DNA from: Coenobita brevimanus
Taxonomy: Eukaryota > Arthropoda > Malacostraca > Decapoda > Coenobitidae
Direction of reading: 5' to 3'
Assembly (NCBI GenBank): GCA_032717465.1
Contig: CM064715.1
Span: 36,265,546 to 36,329,545, forward strand
Length of the DNA stretch: 64,000 bases
Shown here: positions 53,895 through 64,000 of the stretch, in pieces
Position numbering within the stretch: the first letter of the stretch is position 1
Layout: each line of letters starts with the position of its first letter
The notes under the pieces: model-generated
Told to the model about the DNA's origin: nothing
Seen by the model: only the letters and a program-made list of their open reading frames with translations
Database searches by the model: none
Made by a program: the position numbers and the translations under genes

Positions 53895-54939
53895 TGTCAC
53901 GAATCAATTCGCGACATTTCCCTTTTGTGAGAAGCCACGAACTATTGGTGGAAAACTCACTGTGTATCGCTCAGTTAACCGTTTCGCTCTCCATTTTGGG
54001 GTATACTTTTCAAAACATTCGTCACTGTTCAAAAGTGACCGATTTAATGCACGTCACTAAGTGCGCTACTGAGCGATACTATTGTTTCTTTATTGTTCGC
54101 CTCTGCTTGCCTAAACCGTTAGCCACGCCTTCTTCCGGTGGCTTGTGCGTCCTGCCCATACAATGTATTTTGAAGGCAGTCGAGTGTTTGTTGTGACGGA
54201 GGAAGGTCCTGTGCTCCAGAAGTGTGAGAGGTCGCTAGCACCCAAGCTCCACTGAGACAGTTAATCCAGTCCTCCCACCCCCCGGGTGATACACAGCATT
54301 CATCGACTGGTATTTCCTTTTTGTATAATCCTAGTTTTAAGAGCTTAGTTAAGGTGTTTTTTCCTAGGCGTAAGTATTTAGCTTTTGTGTGAGTGAGTGA
54401 GTGCGTCTCATTAATTTGATTTGAATTGTAACGTTAAATTTATTTTTTTGTAATCAATAAATTTAACAGTTCCTTTCTTGAGCTCAGTGTAAAGTAAAAT
54501 CTTGTTTCATTTCTCCAAATTAAGCTTATTTTCCATATAGCTCCTAGCTTGCATAAACGTTTTACTATTCATAACTGGTAATTAGACCAGTCTTGTTGTA
54601 ATAACTTAAAATCCGTTGTGCCATAGGAGTTAAGCATCGGCAAGAACCTGATATTAGTATTAGTTATTTATTGTCAGAGGTGAAGTAACTTTCTCCAGAG
54701 GCTAACAGTACAGTAATTCAGCAATTGTGAGTAATTAGTCTCTGCTGTGTACTGTTGAGAAAGTTTATAAATTCTCGTTCTTAGAGAATCGTAGCAAGTC
54801 AGCGTAAAGTAATCGTTGCTTGATGTAGCAAGACAATCATTGTCCCTGCTCTTTAATATTATTGAATATTATTATCATTTTAAATAATATTTAAGCATTT
54901 ATTTCAAAATTACCCTGATAATATAAAAACCCCGTGACA
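53895..54939 (+). repeat. 3' LTR of the pol-deleted element
   Basis: 1045 bp, same length as 48810-49854, differing at a few scattered positions. It ends CCGTGACA before the ATGAT duplication. Confidence 0.95.
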
Positions 54940-55110
54940 ATGATGATGACCAAGGAGTGCATTTTCATCAAGATGTTTGAGTAATGAAAGAGAGGTACCA
55001 GGACCGCTGAGATGTGAACATGTTTGCAGATTACTGTTGGTGTATCAAGAGAGATATTCCAAATGTGAAATCAAACGAAAATCTTTGAAAAAGTTCTTTC
55101 TTCCTCGCTG

Positions 55111-55345
55111 ATTGTAAGTCTGCTGTCATTCACATATATTTTCTATACTTTTAGATTAAATAAATCTGCTTTGATAAAATAAATGTGCTAAATTCATACA
55201 TTATTTTCATATTCCCTTCAATTCTTCAAACTGATATAGAAGAAAAAGTAGACCTAATCGAACAAAACTAGTAATATTTTTTAATTCAGCATGTCAAAAT
55301 TATAAATAATTAACTAAGAAACCTTTGACCTGATCCAAAAAAATA
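55111..55345. other. Unassigned sequence
   Basis: AT-rich, no gene recognised. It lies between the pseudogene end and a LINE 3' portion. Confidence 0.3.
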
Positions 55346-56400
55346 TCAAATGCAGACCTGTGTAATCATTCTGACAAGTGTACGTGATGCAATTTCTTGC
55401 ATCCTAGTTATAATACTTGGCACTTCCAGTTCAGCCCTCATTACCTCAGTTTTCGTTGTCCTGGAACAACCAAGCACAATCCTCGGAGCCTCATTTTGTA
55501 CAATTTCCAATTTCTCAAGGTGTTTCTGACTATACAGTTCGAAGACTGGCGGCATAATCAAAGATCTAACGGTAGTAATGTACATCATTCTGAGAACTAG
55601 GATGCCAGCTACTCTTCCCTAGTTAATCAAGACTCGCAGTAGCATAAGTCTTGGGAGATATAGGGCATTCGGGCCCTTATGATAACTAAGTTGGACCCCA
55701 AGGTATTTGTAGGTACTGACTTTTACTAGTTGAACTGAGTTTATGCTAGGTAGTTTGCACCTCTTAACCAATCCCTGAAATTTGGTTTTCGATTCATTAA
55801 TAACGAGTCCAGTATATTCAAACAGATTCTCTAACTGTTGTAAGGCTCTACTTAAAGTGGAAGGAGATTCTCACTCAAGTAAGATATCATCAGCATATTT
55901 AATTATCTCCTTACCTGGAGGGAAAGTGTGGCGTGCTGTTTTGTTCAGAAGTGTGCTGGACAGTATAGGACTGAGAATACCACACTGTGGAGTGCCCATT
56001 TCAATTTCTCTCTCATCAGAAAACTGACCCTGGAACCAAAGTCTTGCAGACCGGTGACAGAGATATCTTATCCACCCAAGTAATTTTCCTTTGACCCCTT
56101 TGGCAACTAGTTCCTCCAAAATTACCCCCCTATTCGCGTTATCAAATACCCCTTTCAAATCAATGAAAACTCTGCACGTGGCACTAGTATTACTGAGGCA
56201 CTTTACAAAACAATCACTCGTTGGCTCTCCCCTCAAAATATCACGCAAGTTAGAAGACAACTGATCCCCAGTCGTGTACAACAACCTATTGAGAATAACT
56301 CTTTCTATCATTTTACAAAATCATCTAACTAGGAAAATGGGGTGATGACCACCACAGCCCTTTGGAAATGGAATTATGATTGCACTCTCCCAGGATGTGG
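55346..56400 (-). pseudogene. I-type LINE reverse transcriptase fragment
   Basis: Minus-strand RT. From the right: MIERVILNRLLYTTGDQLS, CRVFIDLKGVFDNANRGVIL (motif A, catalytic Asp), IEMGTPQCGILSPIL (motif B) and EIIKYADDILLE (catalytic YADD, about 55890) in one frame. Then INESKTKFQGLVK, STYKYLGVQLSYH and LIMPPVFELYSQKHLEKLEI with RIVLGCSRTTKTEVMRAEL in shifted frames down to 55346. Two or three frameshifts; otherwise well preserved. RNase H is not seen to the left. Confidence 0.82.
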
Positions 56401-56640
56401 GCAATTCGTTGCCCGCATATGACAGTTGTACTCAAATGGCGGACTGCAGTTCGAATCCGGACCCAGACGGGCTTTGGTAGGCACCCCAGTGACCTCATCA
56501 CTGGATATTCAGCATCCCATTCAAATTAAAGAGTCACAACATTTAGCATCTTTGGATGAATTTTGTTCAAAATACGGCTCAAATAAATTTCACTTCGTCC
56601 GGCTACCGTTATAAATTATGTTCAGCCACTGGAGTAATAC
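56401..56640. other. Sequence with a tRNA-type B box
   Basis: CTGCAGTTCGAATCCGGACC at 56445-56465 fits a B box / T-arm, but no A box precedes it. It may be a SINE remnant. The 62-codon frame through it has no recognised similarity. Confidence 0.3.
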
Positions 56641-57410
56641 AAACCTGTCCATTTCGTGGCTATAATGCAGACTAAGGAGACTAATAAAGAGGCCACTATT
56701 TTTTCCAGTTATTCTAGGTGCTCATATCACTCATAGTAATGTATAATAGCAATTATCAGTGTCATCTCGTCAGCATTAAACACTGGCAACAAGAGAACAG
56801 GAGTCCTCGTTGCAAGAATACTGTATTTAATAAAATGCACTACACGTACCCACAGTCTGTTGCCATAAACGTGTTCAAATGATGAGCTGACAGATACTGA
56901 CTAATGTTTGACTGTTCACTGGTACACAATATGGCGATAGAGCGGTGGTGGAAGTGCTAAAGAGACTATGCTTATGTAAGGAAGGCAATAGTAATATGGT
57001 CAACTGAAGAGTTTCATTTTGTCTTTGTGAGAAGTTGGGAGTGTGGAGAGTAGATTCTTTTGTCATACTTAATCGCTGACAGAAGAGAATATCTACCGGT
57101 ACTTTAAACCTTATTTTTAATTTGTTCAGGGTATTAACTTTCCCATTACATTAACATAAAGGAAAGTGTCTTATTCCATTATCGATATTAAATACAAGAT
57201 TATTCATCTTGACCTCTGCCACACAGGAAGATTATATGACTGGACCTTCAAAGAAAGTAATTGAGGAAACCTGCCATTATTATGAAATATTGAGCAAATT
57301 CAACAGGAGAGTGTTATAAGAGGCAAGAAGAGCACTGATACTGTAAGTTATACCATGAACGGTCGATTTTCCTTTTTTTGACATCACAAAGTGATTCATC
57401 ACACTTTATG
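56641..57410. other. Unassigned sequence
   Basis: Nothing recognisable. Confidence 0.3.
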
Positions 57411-57535
57411 GGGGGGGGGGCAGGTGACATCCCTCACATTAGTATTTTGAGGAGGGGGGCAGGTGACATCCCTCACATTAGTATTTTGGGGGGGGGGGGC
57501 GGGGGCAGGTGACATCCCTCACATTAGTATTTACA
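57411..57535. repeat. Three tandem copies of a ~45-55-bp unit with G-runs
   Basis: GGCAGGTGACATCCCTCACA with TTAGTATTTT occurs three times, separated by G-runs of differing length. Confidence 0.9.
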
Positions 57536-57625
57536 TAAACAAGAGAATTCCTGAAAGGCCTGTGGGGATCAAGCCTCTCTATGTTCGTCAGGTAGGCTTA
57601 ACTGTGCAGAGGCACCGGCCCACTA

Positions 57626-58679
57626 CTATGGTTTCAGAGGCAGTGGAACACTGGTTTTCGGCAATAACTTTTTATCAAAGTGCTGGATTACGATATTTTA
57701 CTAGGGTATGTTTCAGACCCCTACCTAACCGGCGTCAGTATGGATTATTACCAACTCTGGAGACTTAAGACACTTATAAGAGTAAAATGTGAGCCATCGC
57801 TCGTGCGAGGCTAGCGTGATGTATAATTATGACGTTATGTAGGCACCGCCCATCTGGGTACTCCAAATATTACGATACTAGTAAGGCAGGACTCTGTCCG
57901 AAAACGTCAATTCATGGCCTTGGTTATAAGTCACACTGACTCGAACAGAAAATAAATCAAGGTATGGAAATAATGCAATGCTTCGGAGAGAGAATGAAAC
58001 GCCATAGCGACGCCCAAAATACAAGGATACGAACACACATTCGTAAAATACAACCATTGTGAATTTTTGAGTATCCAGCCCCTGGGCGAGGTAACCACGT
58101 TATGTGTGTAACGTAAGGCCATCATGTTACTTATATGACACGTTTCATCACTTACACATTTGTAATGTTGGAAGTGTACTTCAATCAGGGGATATAGGGA
58201 GCTGTACATCTCAAGTGGATGGTATTTGCATATATGATGATAACATTACAATAATTCACATCCCTGTGTTAAAAATGGATAACTTCCTTATAGGCCTATA
58301 CGATAATACCAGGCTTATTTTTAAAATATAGGCAACATTTTCCGTCTACGAAAGCAGACACCCACCCTTTCAAATATTTCACCCATACGATGATTAGGGG
58401 GCGGTGTCTATGTGGACAACGCCAAAGTGACGTCACGATATGAATGAGGGGGCGGGGCATTTCCCCGCTAGCCTCGCTCCAGCAATGGGTAAAACAGTCA
58501 CCTCCCATGCTTATATTCCTCTTATACGTGCCTTAAGTCTCCAAATTTGGTAATAAACCATACTGACGTCAGTTAGGTCGGGGTCTGAAACATACCCTGG
58601 TAAAATATCACCGTAATCCAACGCTTTAATAAGAAGTTATTACCGAAAAACACTGTTCCACTGCCTCTGGAATCCATAG
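57626..58679. mobile_element. Non-autonomous DNA element with ~210-bp terminal inverted repeats
   Basis: 57626-57835 matches the reverse complement of about 58455-58679: CTATGG..TC, AGAGGCAGTGGAACA, GGTATGTTTCAGACCCC, GGAGACTTAAG and CGAGGCTAGCG occur in the same order. Similarity continues weakly inward (GACACCGCCC). The middle (57840-58450) has no transposase. Arms differ by ~15-20 percent, so the element is not young. No target duplication identified, so the superfamily is left open. Confidence 0.8.
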
Positions 58680-58755
58680 CAGGTGATCAAAGCGCTTTGG
58701 CACCAGGGCTTGGCACACAGTCTATGCGTTTACTTTCCCCCTTATCCTGTTTTCA

Positions 58756-58827
58756 TGGTACAGTTGCCTCAAAGAGTTCCAGGAGGTAACACAGGGGGTA
58801 TTGGAACTCTTTGAGGCAACTGTACCA
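58756..58827. repeat. Perfect 26-bp inverted repeat
   Basis: 58756-58781 and 58802-58827 are exact reverse complements (TGGTACAGTTGCCTCAAAGA...) around a 20-base loop. Confidence 0.95.
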
Positions 58828-59100
58828 CACTGCCTGGAGAGACTTTGTCCACCCAGCGGATGTGATGATATTATCCTAGTGTAGTTTTCTGACCTTCTGA
58901 TGCAGTCGGGTTTGAACCGTGGTACGGAACGGACGTGGTCATGGTGTGTTCCACCACTCGTCAGCTGGCGCCCAGCCGGGTGTTGCCACAAACAAACCAC
59001 GCTGAATAAACAGTGGATCTCTCCAATCATGTCAACCAATTAACCAACCGAATACTCAACAATCTCAACACCCAGGATACCCTACTATCGACCGGCCACA
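58828..59100. other. Unassigned sequence
   Basis: A B-box-like word GGTTCAAACCCG is seen on the minus strand near 58910, without a convincing A box. Nothing else recognised. Confidence 0.3.
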
Positions 59101-59146
59101 CGATTATGCCTTCAACGACCCTACAAGTGAGTCAGAGGTTGAATTT

Positions 59147-59563
59147 GTGAGTGCTGACAAAGATGAAAGCGTGGATAACCCAGTAAGTCAGGACAATGCT
59201 GAGGAAATGACACCTCAAACCACCAACAACATCAAAAGTGCTCGAACCAACAGTGACTCCTCAACTACACAGAGGGGTCCCAGACAAAAACTGTATACAT
59301 TACTCCTCTTCCCTAAGTCCTGCGGACTGAATCAGGCTAAGAAAACAGCCTGGATCTGTGAAGCTGTAGGATTCTCCCATGACATCTACATCAGACTCGT
59401 CCCAAATAGAGGTATGGCAGCGAGAAGTTTTACCAGTGGGACCATGTTGAAGTTAACAACAGCTGGTTTCAAAGGTATAATACTGAATCAGTTGGAAACT
59501 GAGGAAACCACCAAAGTGATTAAACAGAAACATAGGACAGAGACGAGGGGATCTAGCAACTGA
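59147..59563 (+). pseudogene. Possible LINE ORF1 (gag-like) N-terminal fragment
   Basis: A 138-codon frame rich in Ser/Thr/Asn at the start (NNIKSARTNSDSS), then ARSFTSGTMLKLTTAGFKGI and LNQLETEETTKVI. The second half has the flavour of Jockey/I-type ORF1 but I cannot name a family. No other part of a LINE follows. The next 250 bp to 59820 carry no recognisable coding. Confidence 0.35.
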
Positions 59564-59819
59564 CGAACAAGAGTTTAAATGATCAGACGGGACAAAAGCC
59601 AAAGACATAATATGGTCGTGAGATGGGAGAAAGAATTCACAGTACACAGATGCGGCGTAAAGAGAGCCATTGAGAGGCAGAGGGAAAGGAATTAGTTGGA
59701 AAAGGTCAAAGGCGATTGGAGACCGAACAAGAGTTTGGACCATGATAGTCCCGGAAAGGATGGTAACTTCTAGCAGAGGATATTACAATTCTAGGCTTGA
59801 GAAATGAATGTGTATACAG

Positions 59820-59967
59820 TAAATATATATCCATATATCTATATATATCTATATCTATATATATCTATATCTATCTATCTATCTATATATATAGATAGAT
59901 AGATAGATAGATAGATATTATATATATAGATAGATAGATAGATAGATAGATATAGATAGATAGATAG

Positions 59968-60009
<42 letters not shown>

Positions 60010-60066
60010 CTATCTATCTATCTATCTATATATATATATCTGTGTATATATATATATATATATATA

Positions 60067-60151
<85 letters not shown>
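59820..60151. repeat. Compound microsatellite (AT, CTAT/ATAG, TG)
   Basis: (TATC)n and (GATA)n blocks alternate as inverted repeats around 59870-60035, with (AT)n between, ending in a 40-bp (TG)n at 60112-60151. Such complementary blocks can fold into a cruciform. Confidence 0.95.
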
Positions 60152-60153
<2 letters not shown>

Positions 60154-60539
60154 AGACTGTGGTACAGTGGTAAAGTGTGCGTTTTCGTACACTGAAGAAC
60201 GAGGGTTCGCGCTCCGCCAGGGAACTTTGGGAGCGTTCTTCTGGCCACGTACTGCATTGACGGGCTCAAGGGGTGCTGTTGCTGAACCAGTGTCGGATAC
60301 GATAAAGTATGCTTGCATCCAGTCGGCTTGCACTGGCCAATTACACTTGGTTCACAGACTACACACACATCCAAAGCCACTCCAACACAACAATTACACT
60401 TACAAGCACTTCTCACCCTACATACAATCTCTACTAGACAGCCTAAGCCACTTGGTAGAGATGCATTGGCTGTATCGTCCCCACTTCGGTAGGGATAGGC
60501 CGGTCCTGCAGTGGACACTCAAACGGCTGATGAGATGAG

Positions 60540-60541
<2 letters not shown>
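60152..60541 (+). mobile_element. tRNA-derived SINE, ~390 bp
   Basis: The head CTGTGGTACAGTGGTAAAGTG (A box) with CGAGGGTTCGCGCTCCGCC (B box) is tRNA-like, about 70 bp. A longer body follows, ending GGCTGATGAGATGAGATT before (AT)n. It lies directly after (TG)n and before the (AT)n that also borders the LINE 3' end at 60584. Confidence 0.7.

Positions 60542-60583
<42 letters not shown>
60542..60583. repeat. (AT)n between SINE and LINE 3' ends
   Basis: 42 bp of AT repeat. It serves as tail for the plus-strand SINE, the minus-strand LINE, or both. Confidence 0.9.
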
Positions 60584-60586
<3 letters not shown>

Positions 60587-60890
60587 AGGCTGCTTCCCCC
60601 AAGGTAAGGGAGGTAGCCGAGACTGGACGACACACTCTCCATTTACTCATCTATTCAAACACATTCATTCGCATCTTAGCCCCAAAGGGGAGAACGGACA
60701 GATCCTCACCGCACCACACTGCACAAGGGTCAACTGCGCATTGCAATCAATGTCATCCACAGCAGGGCCGGACAGCAGAACTGGTTTACCCCTGCCACAT
60801 CATAACAGACCCATCCCCTTACCCGCACCTGACCTGACTAGCTGATCTGACCAAATGCGGGAAAATATCCCCTCAGGGCTGCGTCATCAC

Positions 60891-62984
60891 TTATTCATTC
60901 ACAATTTCTCTCCATTTATTTCTGTCACGCACAGCCACTCTTCCTTGCTCAACAGACATCCCTCTCGCATCCAGCGCTCTCTTCACACTGTCCATCCATC
61001 CTATTCGTGGTCTTCCTCTCAGCCTTACACTTCTGACATCAGATCTAGTTATCTTTTTCACCAATCGCTCATTATCCATTCTCTCCATATGCCCAAACCA
61101 TCGCAACACCCTCTGCTCAACTCTACCAGCCATCTCCTGAACAACTCCAGTTCTCCTTCGCACTTCATCATTTCGCACCCGATCCATACGCATCACTCCA
61201 CACATACTCCTCAGACACCTCATCTCCATTACATTCAAACTTTTCCTCTCTGCTACACCCATATTCCATGTTTCAGCCCCATATAACGCAGTCGGTACCG
61301 CAACACCCTCATACAGCCTTCTCTTTTCATCCATTCCAAGCGAACGACATTTAAACACTTTTTTCATTCCTCCCAGCACCTTTCCTACTTCATTTATTCT
61401 AAACTTCACTTCTGCATCTATTCTTCCATCCACAGCAACATGTGACCCTAGATATTTAAAACAATCTACTTCCTCAAGCAACTCTCCATTCAAAACTATG
61501 TCAATCCCCCTACCGTCTATCAACCTCGTACACTTCATCACTTTACTCTTATTCTCATTTACTTTCAATTTTTTCCTTTCACACACCCTTCCAAACTCCT
61601 CTACCAACTGTCTCAATCTCTCCTCTGAATCAGTCACCAGTGCAGTATCATCTGCAAACAGCAGCTGCTTCAGATTCCACTCTCCACCATCAACATTCAC
61701 CAGACTCAGACCTCCACCTAAAACTTTTGCATTCACCCCCCTTGCAACACCATCCATGTAAATAGTAAACAACCAAGGCGACATCACACATCCCTGTTGC
61801 AGCCCCACTCTCACGGGAAACCAATCACTCACAGCATTTCCCACTCTTACACATGCTCTACTATTTACATAAAAACTTTTCACCCCTTTTAGTAACCTAC
61901 CATCAAGTCCATACAATCTTAAAACAGTACACAAAGCCTCCCTATCAATTCTATCATACGCTTTCTCTAAATCCATAAATGCCCAAAACACATCCTTGCC
62001 TTTTGCTAAATACTTTTCATACACTTGTCTCACAGCAAACACCTGATCAATGCATCCCCTCCCTCTCCTAAAGCCACACTACTCATCACCAATCACTCCC
62101 TCTGTACCCTCTCTAACTCTCATAATTAACACTCTACCATACACCTTACCTACAACACTCAACAGACTTATACCCCTAAAGCTAGTACATTCATACTTAT
62201 CACCCTTGCCTTTATACAACGGGACCACACAAGCACTTGCCCAGTCAATTGGCACCATACCTTTCTCAAAGCACACATTCAACAATCTTACTAACCAGTC
62301 AACAATAGTCACTCCACCACCCTTCAGGCATTCCACAGCACACCCATTCATACCTGCAGCTTTCCCTGTTTTCATCTCCTTTACTGCCTTCTCCACTTCC
62401 TCCTTCGTGATCAAAGAATCATTCAACTCTCCCAACACATTTATTCCTTGCACCCTTCCATCCGCCACAATCTCAGCCACCCTTTCCTCCTCTACATTTA
62501 ACAATCTTTCAAAATACTCTGCCCATCTCTTCCTTACTGCATCCATCTCAGTTAACATCCTTCCATCCTCTGCTTTTACTCGTTCTTCCTTCCCAGACTC
62601 TCCCTTTCGCACCCTTTTCACCTCCTTCCAAAACATTTTCTTATTCTGTTGAAAATTCTCTGTCAGCCGCCTATCCCACCTCTCATCTGCTGCCACTTTA
62701 GCATCACGCACAGCCCTTCTCGCTCTATTCCTCTTTTCCTTATACCTTTCATATGACATCTCATCCTTCCTCTGCAGCCACACTTCATATGCATGTCTCT
62801 TCTCAGTCACAGCCATACTAACTTCCTCACACCACCATTCACTTCCTTTTCTTACACCACCACCCACACGTCTCACACCACACACCTCTTGTGCATGCCC
62901 CACCACAGCACTCTTAAACAACTGCCATTCCTCCTCCACGCTGCCATTTTCCCGATCTTTCACTGCGTTCCACTCATATTTCAA
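60891..62984 (-). pseudogene. RTE-like LINE ORF2: reverse transcriptase and C-terminal domain
   Basis: 698 codons open apart from one TAG at 62079-62081, which replaces a codon just before CGFRRGRGCIDQ. In order: a charged linker (EKRHAYEVWLQRKDEMSYER), YFERLLNVEEER, KTGKAAGMNGCAVECLK (RT motif 1), VVPLYKGKGDKYECTSFRGI (motif 2), LLSVVGKVYGRVL, WAFMDLEKAYDRID (motif A Asp), GLQQGCVMSPWLF (motif B), LLFADDTALVTDS (catalytic FADD) and CFKYLGSHVAVDGR. The C-terminal part ends VLRWFGHMERMDNERLVKKI and RLRGRPRIGWMD. It copies LINE RNA at nicked target DNA in the nucleus. Confidence 0.88.
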
Positions 62985-63846
62985 TTTCTCCTGATAGAGT
63001 CTGATACTTTATCATTTTCTTTCTTTTATCCAACTCACTCACTTCCAAAACCTCCCTGCCACACCTAACCCTCCTAGCTCTCACCCATCTCTTACCTACT
63101 CTTAACTTTCCCTCCACCAGGTAGTGGTCAGACATACCTCCACCCTCCCCTCTCAGAACTCTCACATCCAACAATCTTCCTATTACATTACTAGACACAC
63201 CCACATAGTCCATCAAAGCTCTTTCAACAACCCTTCCACCCTCCTGTCTCACCCATGTATATTTATAAATATCTTTCTTCTCAAACAGCGTATTCCCAAT
63301 CACCACCTCTCGCTCAACACACAGCGCTATCATTTGTTCCCCATTTTCATTTCTTCCAGGCACACCATGCATACCAACTACGCCTTCAACTGCTACATTT
63401 CCCACTCCTGCATCCAGATCTCCCATCATTACCACATTCACATTCGCTCCAAAACTCTGCAGACACTCATCAACATCATTCCAGAAAGACTCCCTCTCTT
63501 GTTCATCCCTTTCACTACCAGGCCCATATGCACTCACAAACACCCACAACTCACGTTCAGATTTCGCTTTCACCCACATCAGTCTCGATGACACCTCCTT
63601 CCATTCAATCACACATTGCTGTACTTTCGGACTCACTAACAAGGCCACACCTTCTCTTGTCCTTCCTCTATCAACACCTGACAATCTTCCATTCACACTT
63701 CCGAACATAGTCTCCCCCTTCCCTTTCATCTTCGTTTCACTCAAAGCTAACACATCCAACTTTCTTCTCACAAACATTCTCCCAATCTACTCCCTTTTAG
63801 CCTCAATCGTACTACATCCACGCACATTCATAGACCCAATCTTCAG
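62974..63846 (-). pseudogene. RTE-like LINE ORF2: APE endonuclease
   Basis: Nicks target DNA. SMNVRGCSTIEAKRE (Asn of the N-terminal motif) at about 63800-63846 is separated by one TAG (63787-63789) from the 267-codon frame starting 63777. Then LDVLALSETKMKG (catalytic Glu), VFVSAYGPGS (Tyr), VVMMGDLDAGVG (GDxN site with Asp for Asn), ALMDYVGVS (Asp) and MSDHYLVEG (SDH). The frame then overlaps the RT frame by 11 bp with a one-base shift. The substitution in GDLN may weaken catalysis. Confidence 0.85.
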
Positions 63847-64000
63847 GGTACGGGGATAACTCCATCCCCCATCCCTTTCTCTGTCCTGTCTCTTTTTAGG
63901 AACTAAAAAACAGAGGAGGGGGTCCCTAGTCCCCTCACCCCGCCCCTTTTAGTCGCCTTTTACGACACGCAGGGACTACGGTGGCAGTATTCTTCCTAAC

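Larger units (their letters stand above)
48810..54939 (+). mobile_element. Gypsy (Gmr1-like) LTR element with most of pol deleted
   Basis: A 6.1-kb element on the plus strand with two 1045-bp LTRs (48810-49854 and 53895-54939), primer site at 49857, a gag plus protease frame, a truncated integrase N-terminal domain, a ~100-bp tandem array, and no integrase core, RT or RNase H. The target duplication ATGAT lies at 48805-48809 and 54940-54944. The LTRs differ by only a handful of bases, so the insertion is young although the element cannot code for its own mobility. It must have used enzymes from a related element. Confidence 0.92.
48310..55110 (+). pseudogene. Pseudogene of a multiplied arthropod family of unknown function, split by an LTR element
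   Basis: Coding remnants at 48400-48809 and 54945-55110, separated exactly by the LTR element and its ATGAT duplication. In order, across several frames: LVNPQEIPLPPLHIKLGLVK, KFPHLSNAKLEAGTF, ELMKDVYFDKTMEDNERNAR, FKSIFANFLGNHR, FLGARMSVKTHFLSSHLDYF, then after the insertion HFHQDV and ADYCWCIKRDIPNVK. I recognise this as a family seen in many copies in arthropod and other invertebrate genomes (GERFHQD and ADYCW motifs), function unknown and possibly transposon-derived. It carries at least three frameshifts and two stops. The name rests on memory of the family, not on a search. Confidence 0.65.
60584..64000 (-). mobile_element. RTE-like LINE (family A), nearly full length
   Basis: A minus-strand LINE with a 3' UTR of ~300 bp (60584-60890), ORF2 with endonuclease and RT, and further 5' sequence running off the window. 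Only three lesions are seen in ~2.9 kb of coding: a TAG at 63787-63789, a one-base shift near 62985, and a TAG at 62079-62081. It is therefore young. Its 3' end is the same as the fragment at 404-735. Confidence 0.88.

Noticed and set aside
60152..60230. Candidate host tRNA gene
   Set aside because: No closed acceptor stem, and it continues into a ~300-bp body with a simple-repeat tail; better read as a SINE.

Overview
The window is eukaryotic and consists almost entirely of transposable elements and simple or tandem repeats. I see no intact host protein-coding gene, no rRNA and no convincing host tRNA gene. The mixture points to a large, repeat-rich invertebrate genome: a BEL/Pao element, Ty3/Gypsy elements of the Gmr1 type, many APE-type LINEs, tRNA-derived SINEs, long (AT)n tracts, and a multiplied pseudogene family that I associate with arthropods. 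A crustacean, probably a decapod, is my best guess, but this is inference and no host gene supports it.

Layout. 1-735: two LINE 3' pieces joined in opposite orientation. 736-2776: unassigned, with one dispersed repeat. 2777-12790: a minus-strand CR1/Jockey-like LINE split by a complete minus-strand BEL/Pao element (3136-11280, target duplication CAGTG). The first ORF of that BEL/Pao element is an SGNH-hydrolase-like reading frame, itself split by a 148-bp LINE tail. 12795-14325: a 26-bp minisatellite. 14651-15258: a short piggyBac-type element. 15335-16741: a dispersed repeat, a hairpin element and a LINE tail. 17324-18944: a SINE and AT-rich repeats. 18945-21855: a decayed RTE-like LINE. 21860-29700: two I/Jockey-type LINEs lying tail to tail. 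29741-36940: LINE 3' ends, several degenerate minisatellites and a perfect-type hairpin, mostly without genes. 37082-38625: LINE endonuclease interrupted by a hAT-like element.

39540-48072: an I-type LINE with RNase H, broken by an (AT)n tract that carries a very young Ty3/Gypsy element (40752-47077). This element has a single intact 1545-codon gag-pol in which integrase precedes reverse transcriptase. 48310-55110: a pseudogene of a widespread family of unknown function, interrupted by a second Gypsy-type element (48810-54939, target duplication ATGAT). That element keeps LTRs and gag, has lost most of pol, and carries about seven copies of a ~100-bp repeat in its place. 55346-60583: LINE and SINE pieces, a long-TIR element and compound microsatellites. 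60584-64000: a nearly full-length RTE-like LINE running off the right edge.

Together the region is a stack of nested insertions whose relative ages can be read: LINEs are oldest, BEL/Pao and Gypsy are inside them, and a LINE tail is inside BEL/Pao. The least ordinary items are the SGNH hydrolase frame in the BEL/Pao element, the intact Gmr1-order Gypsy element, and the internally deleted gag-only relative with its minisatellite.
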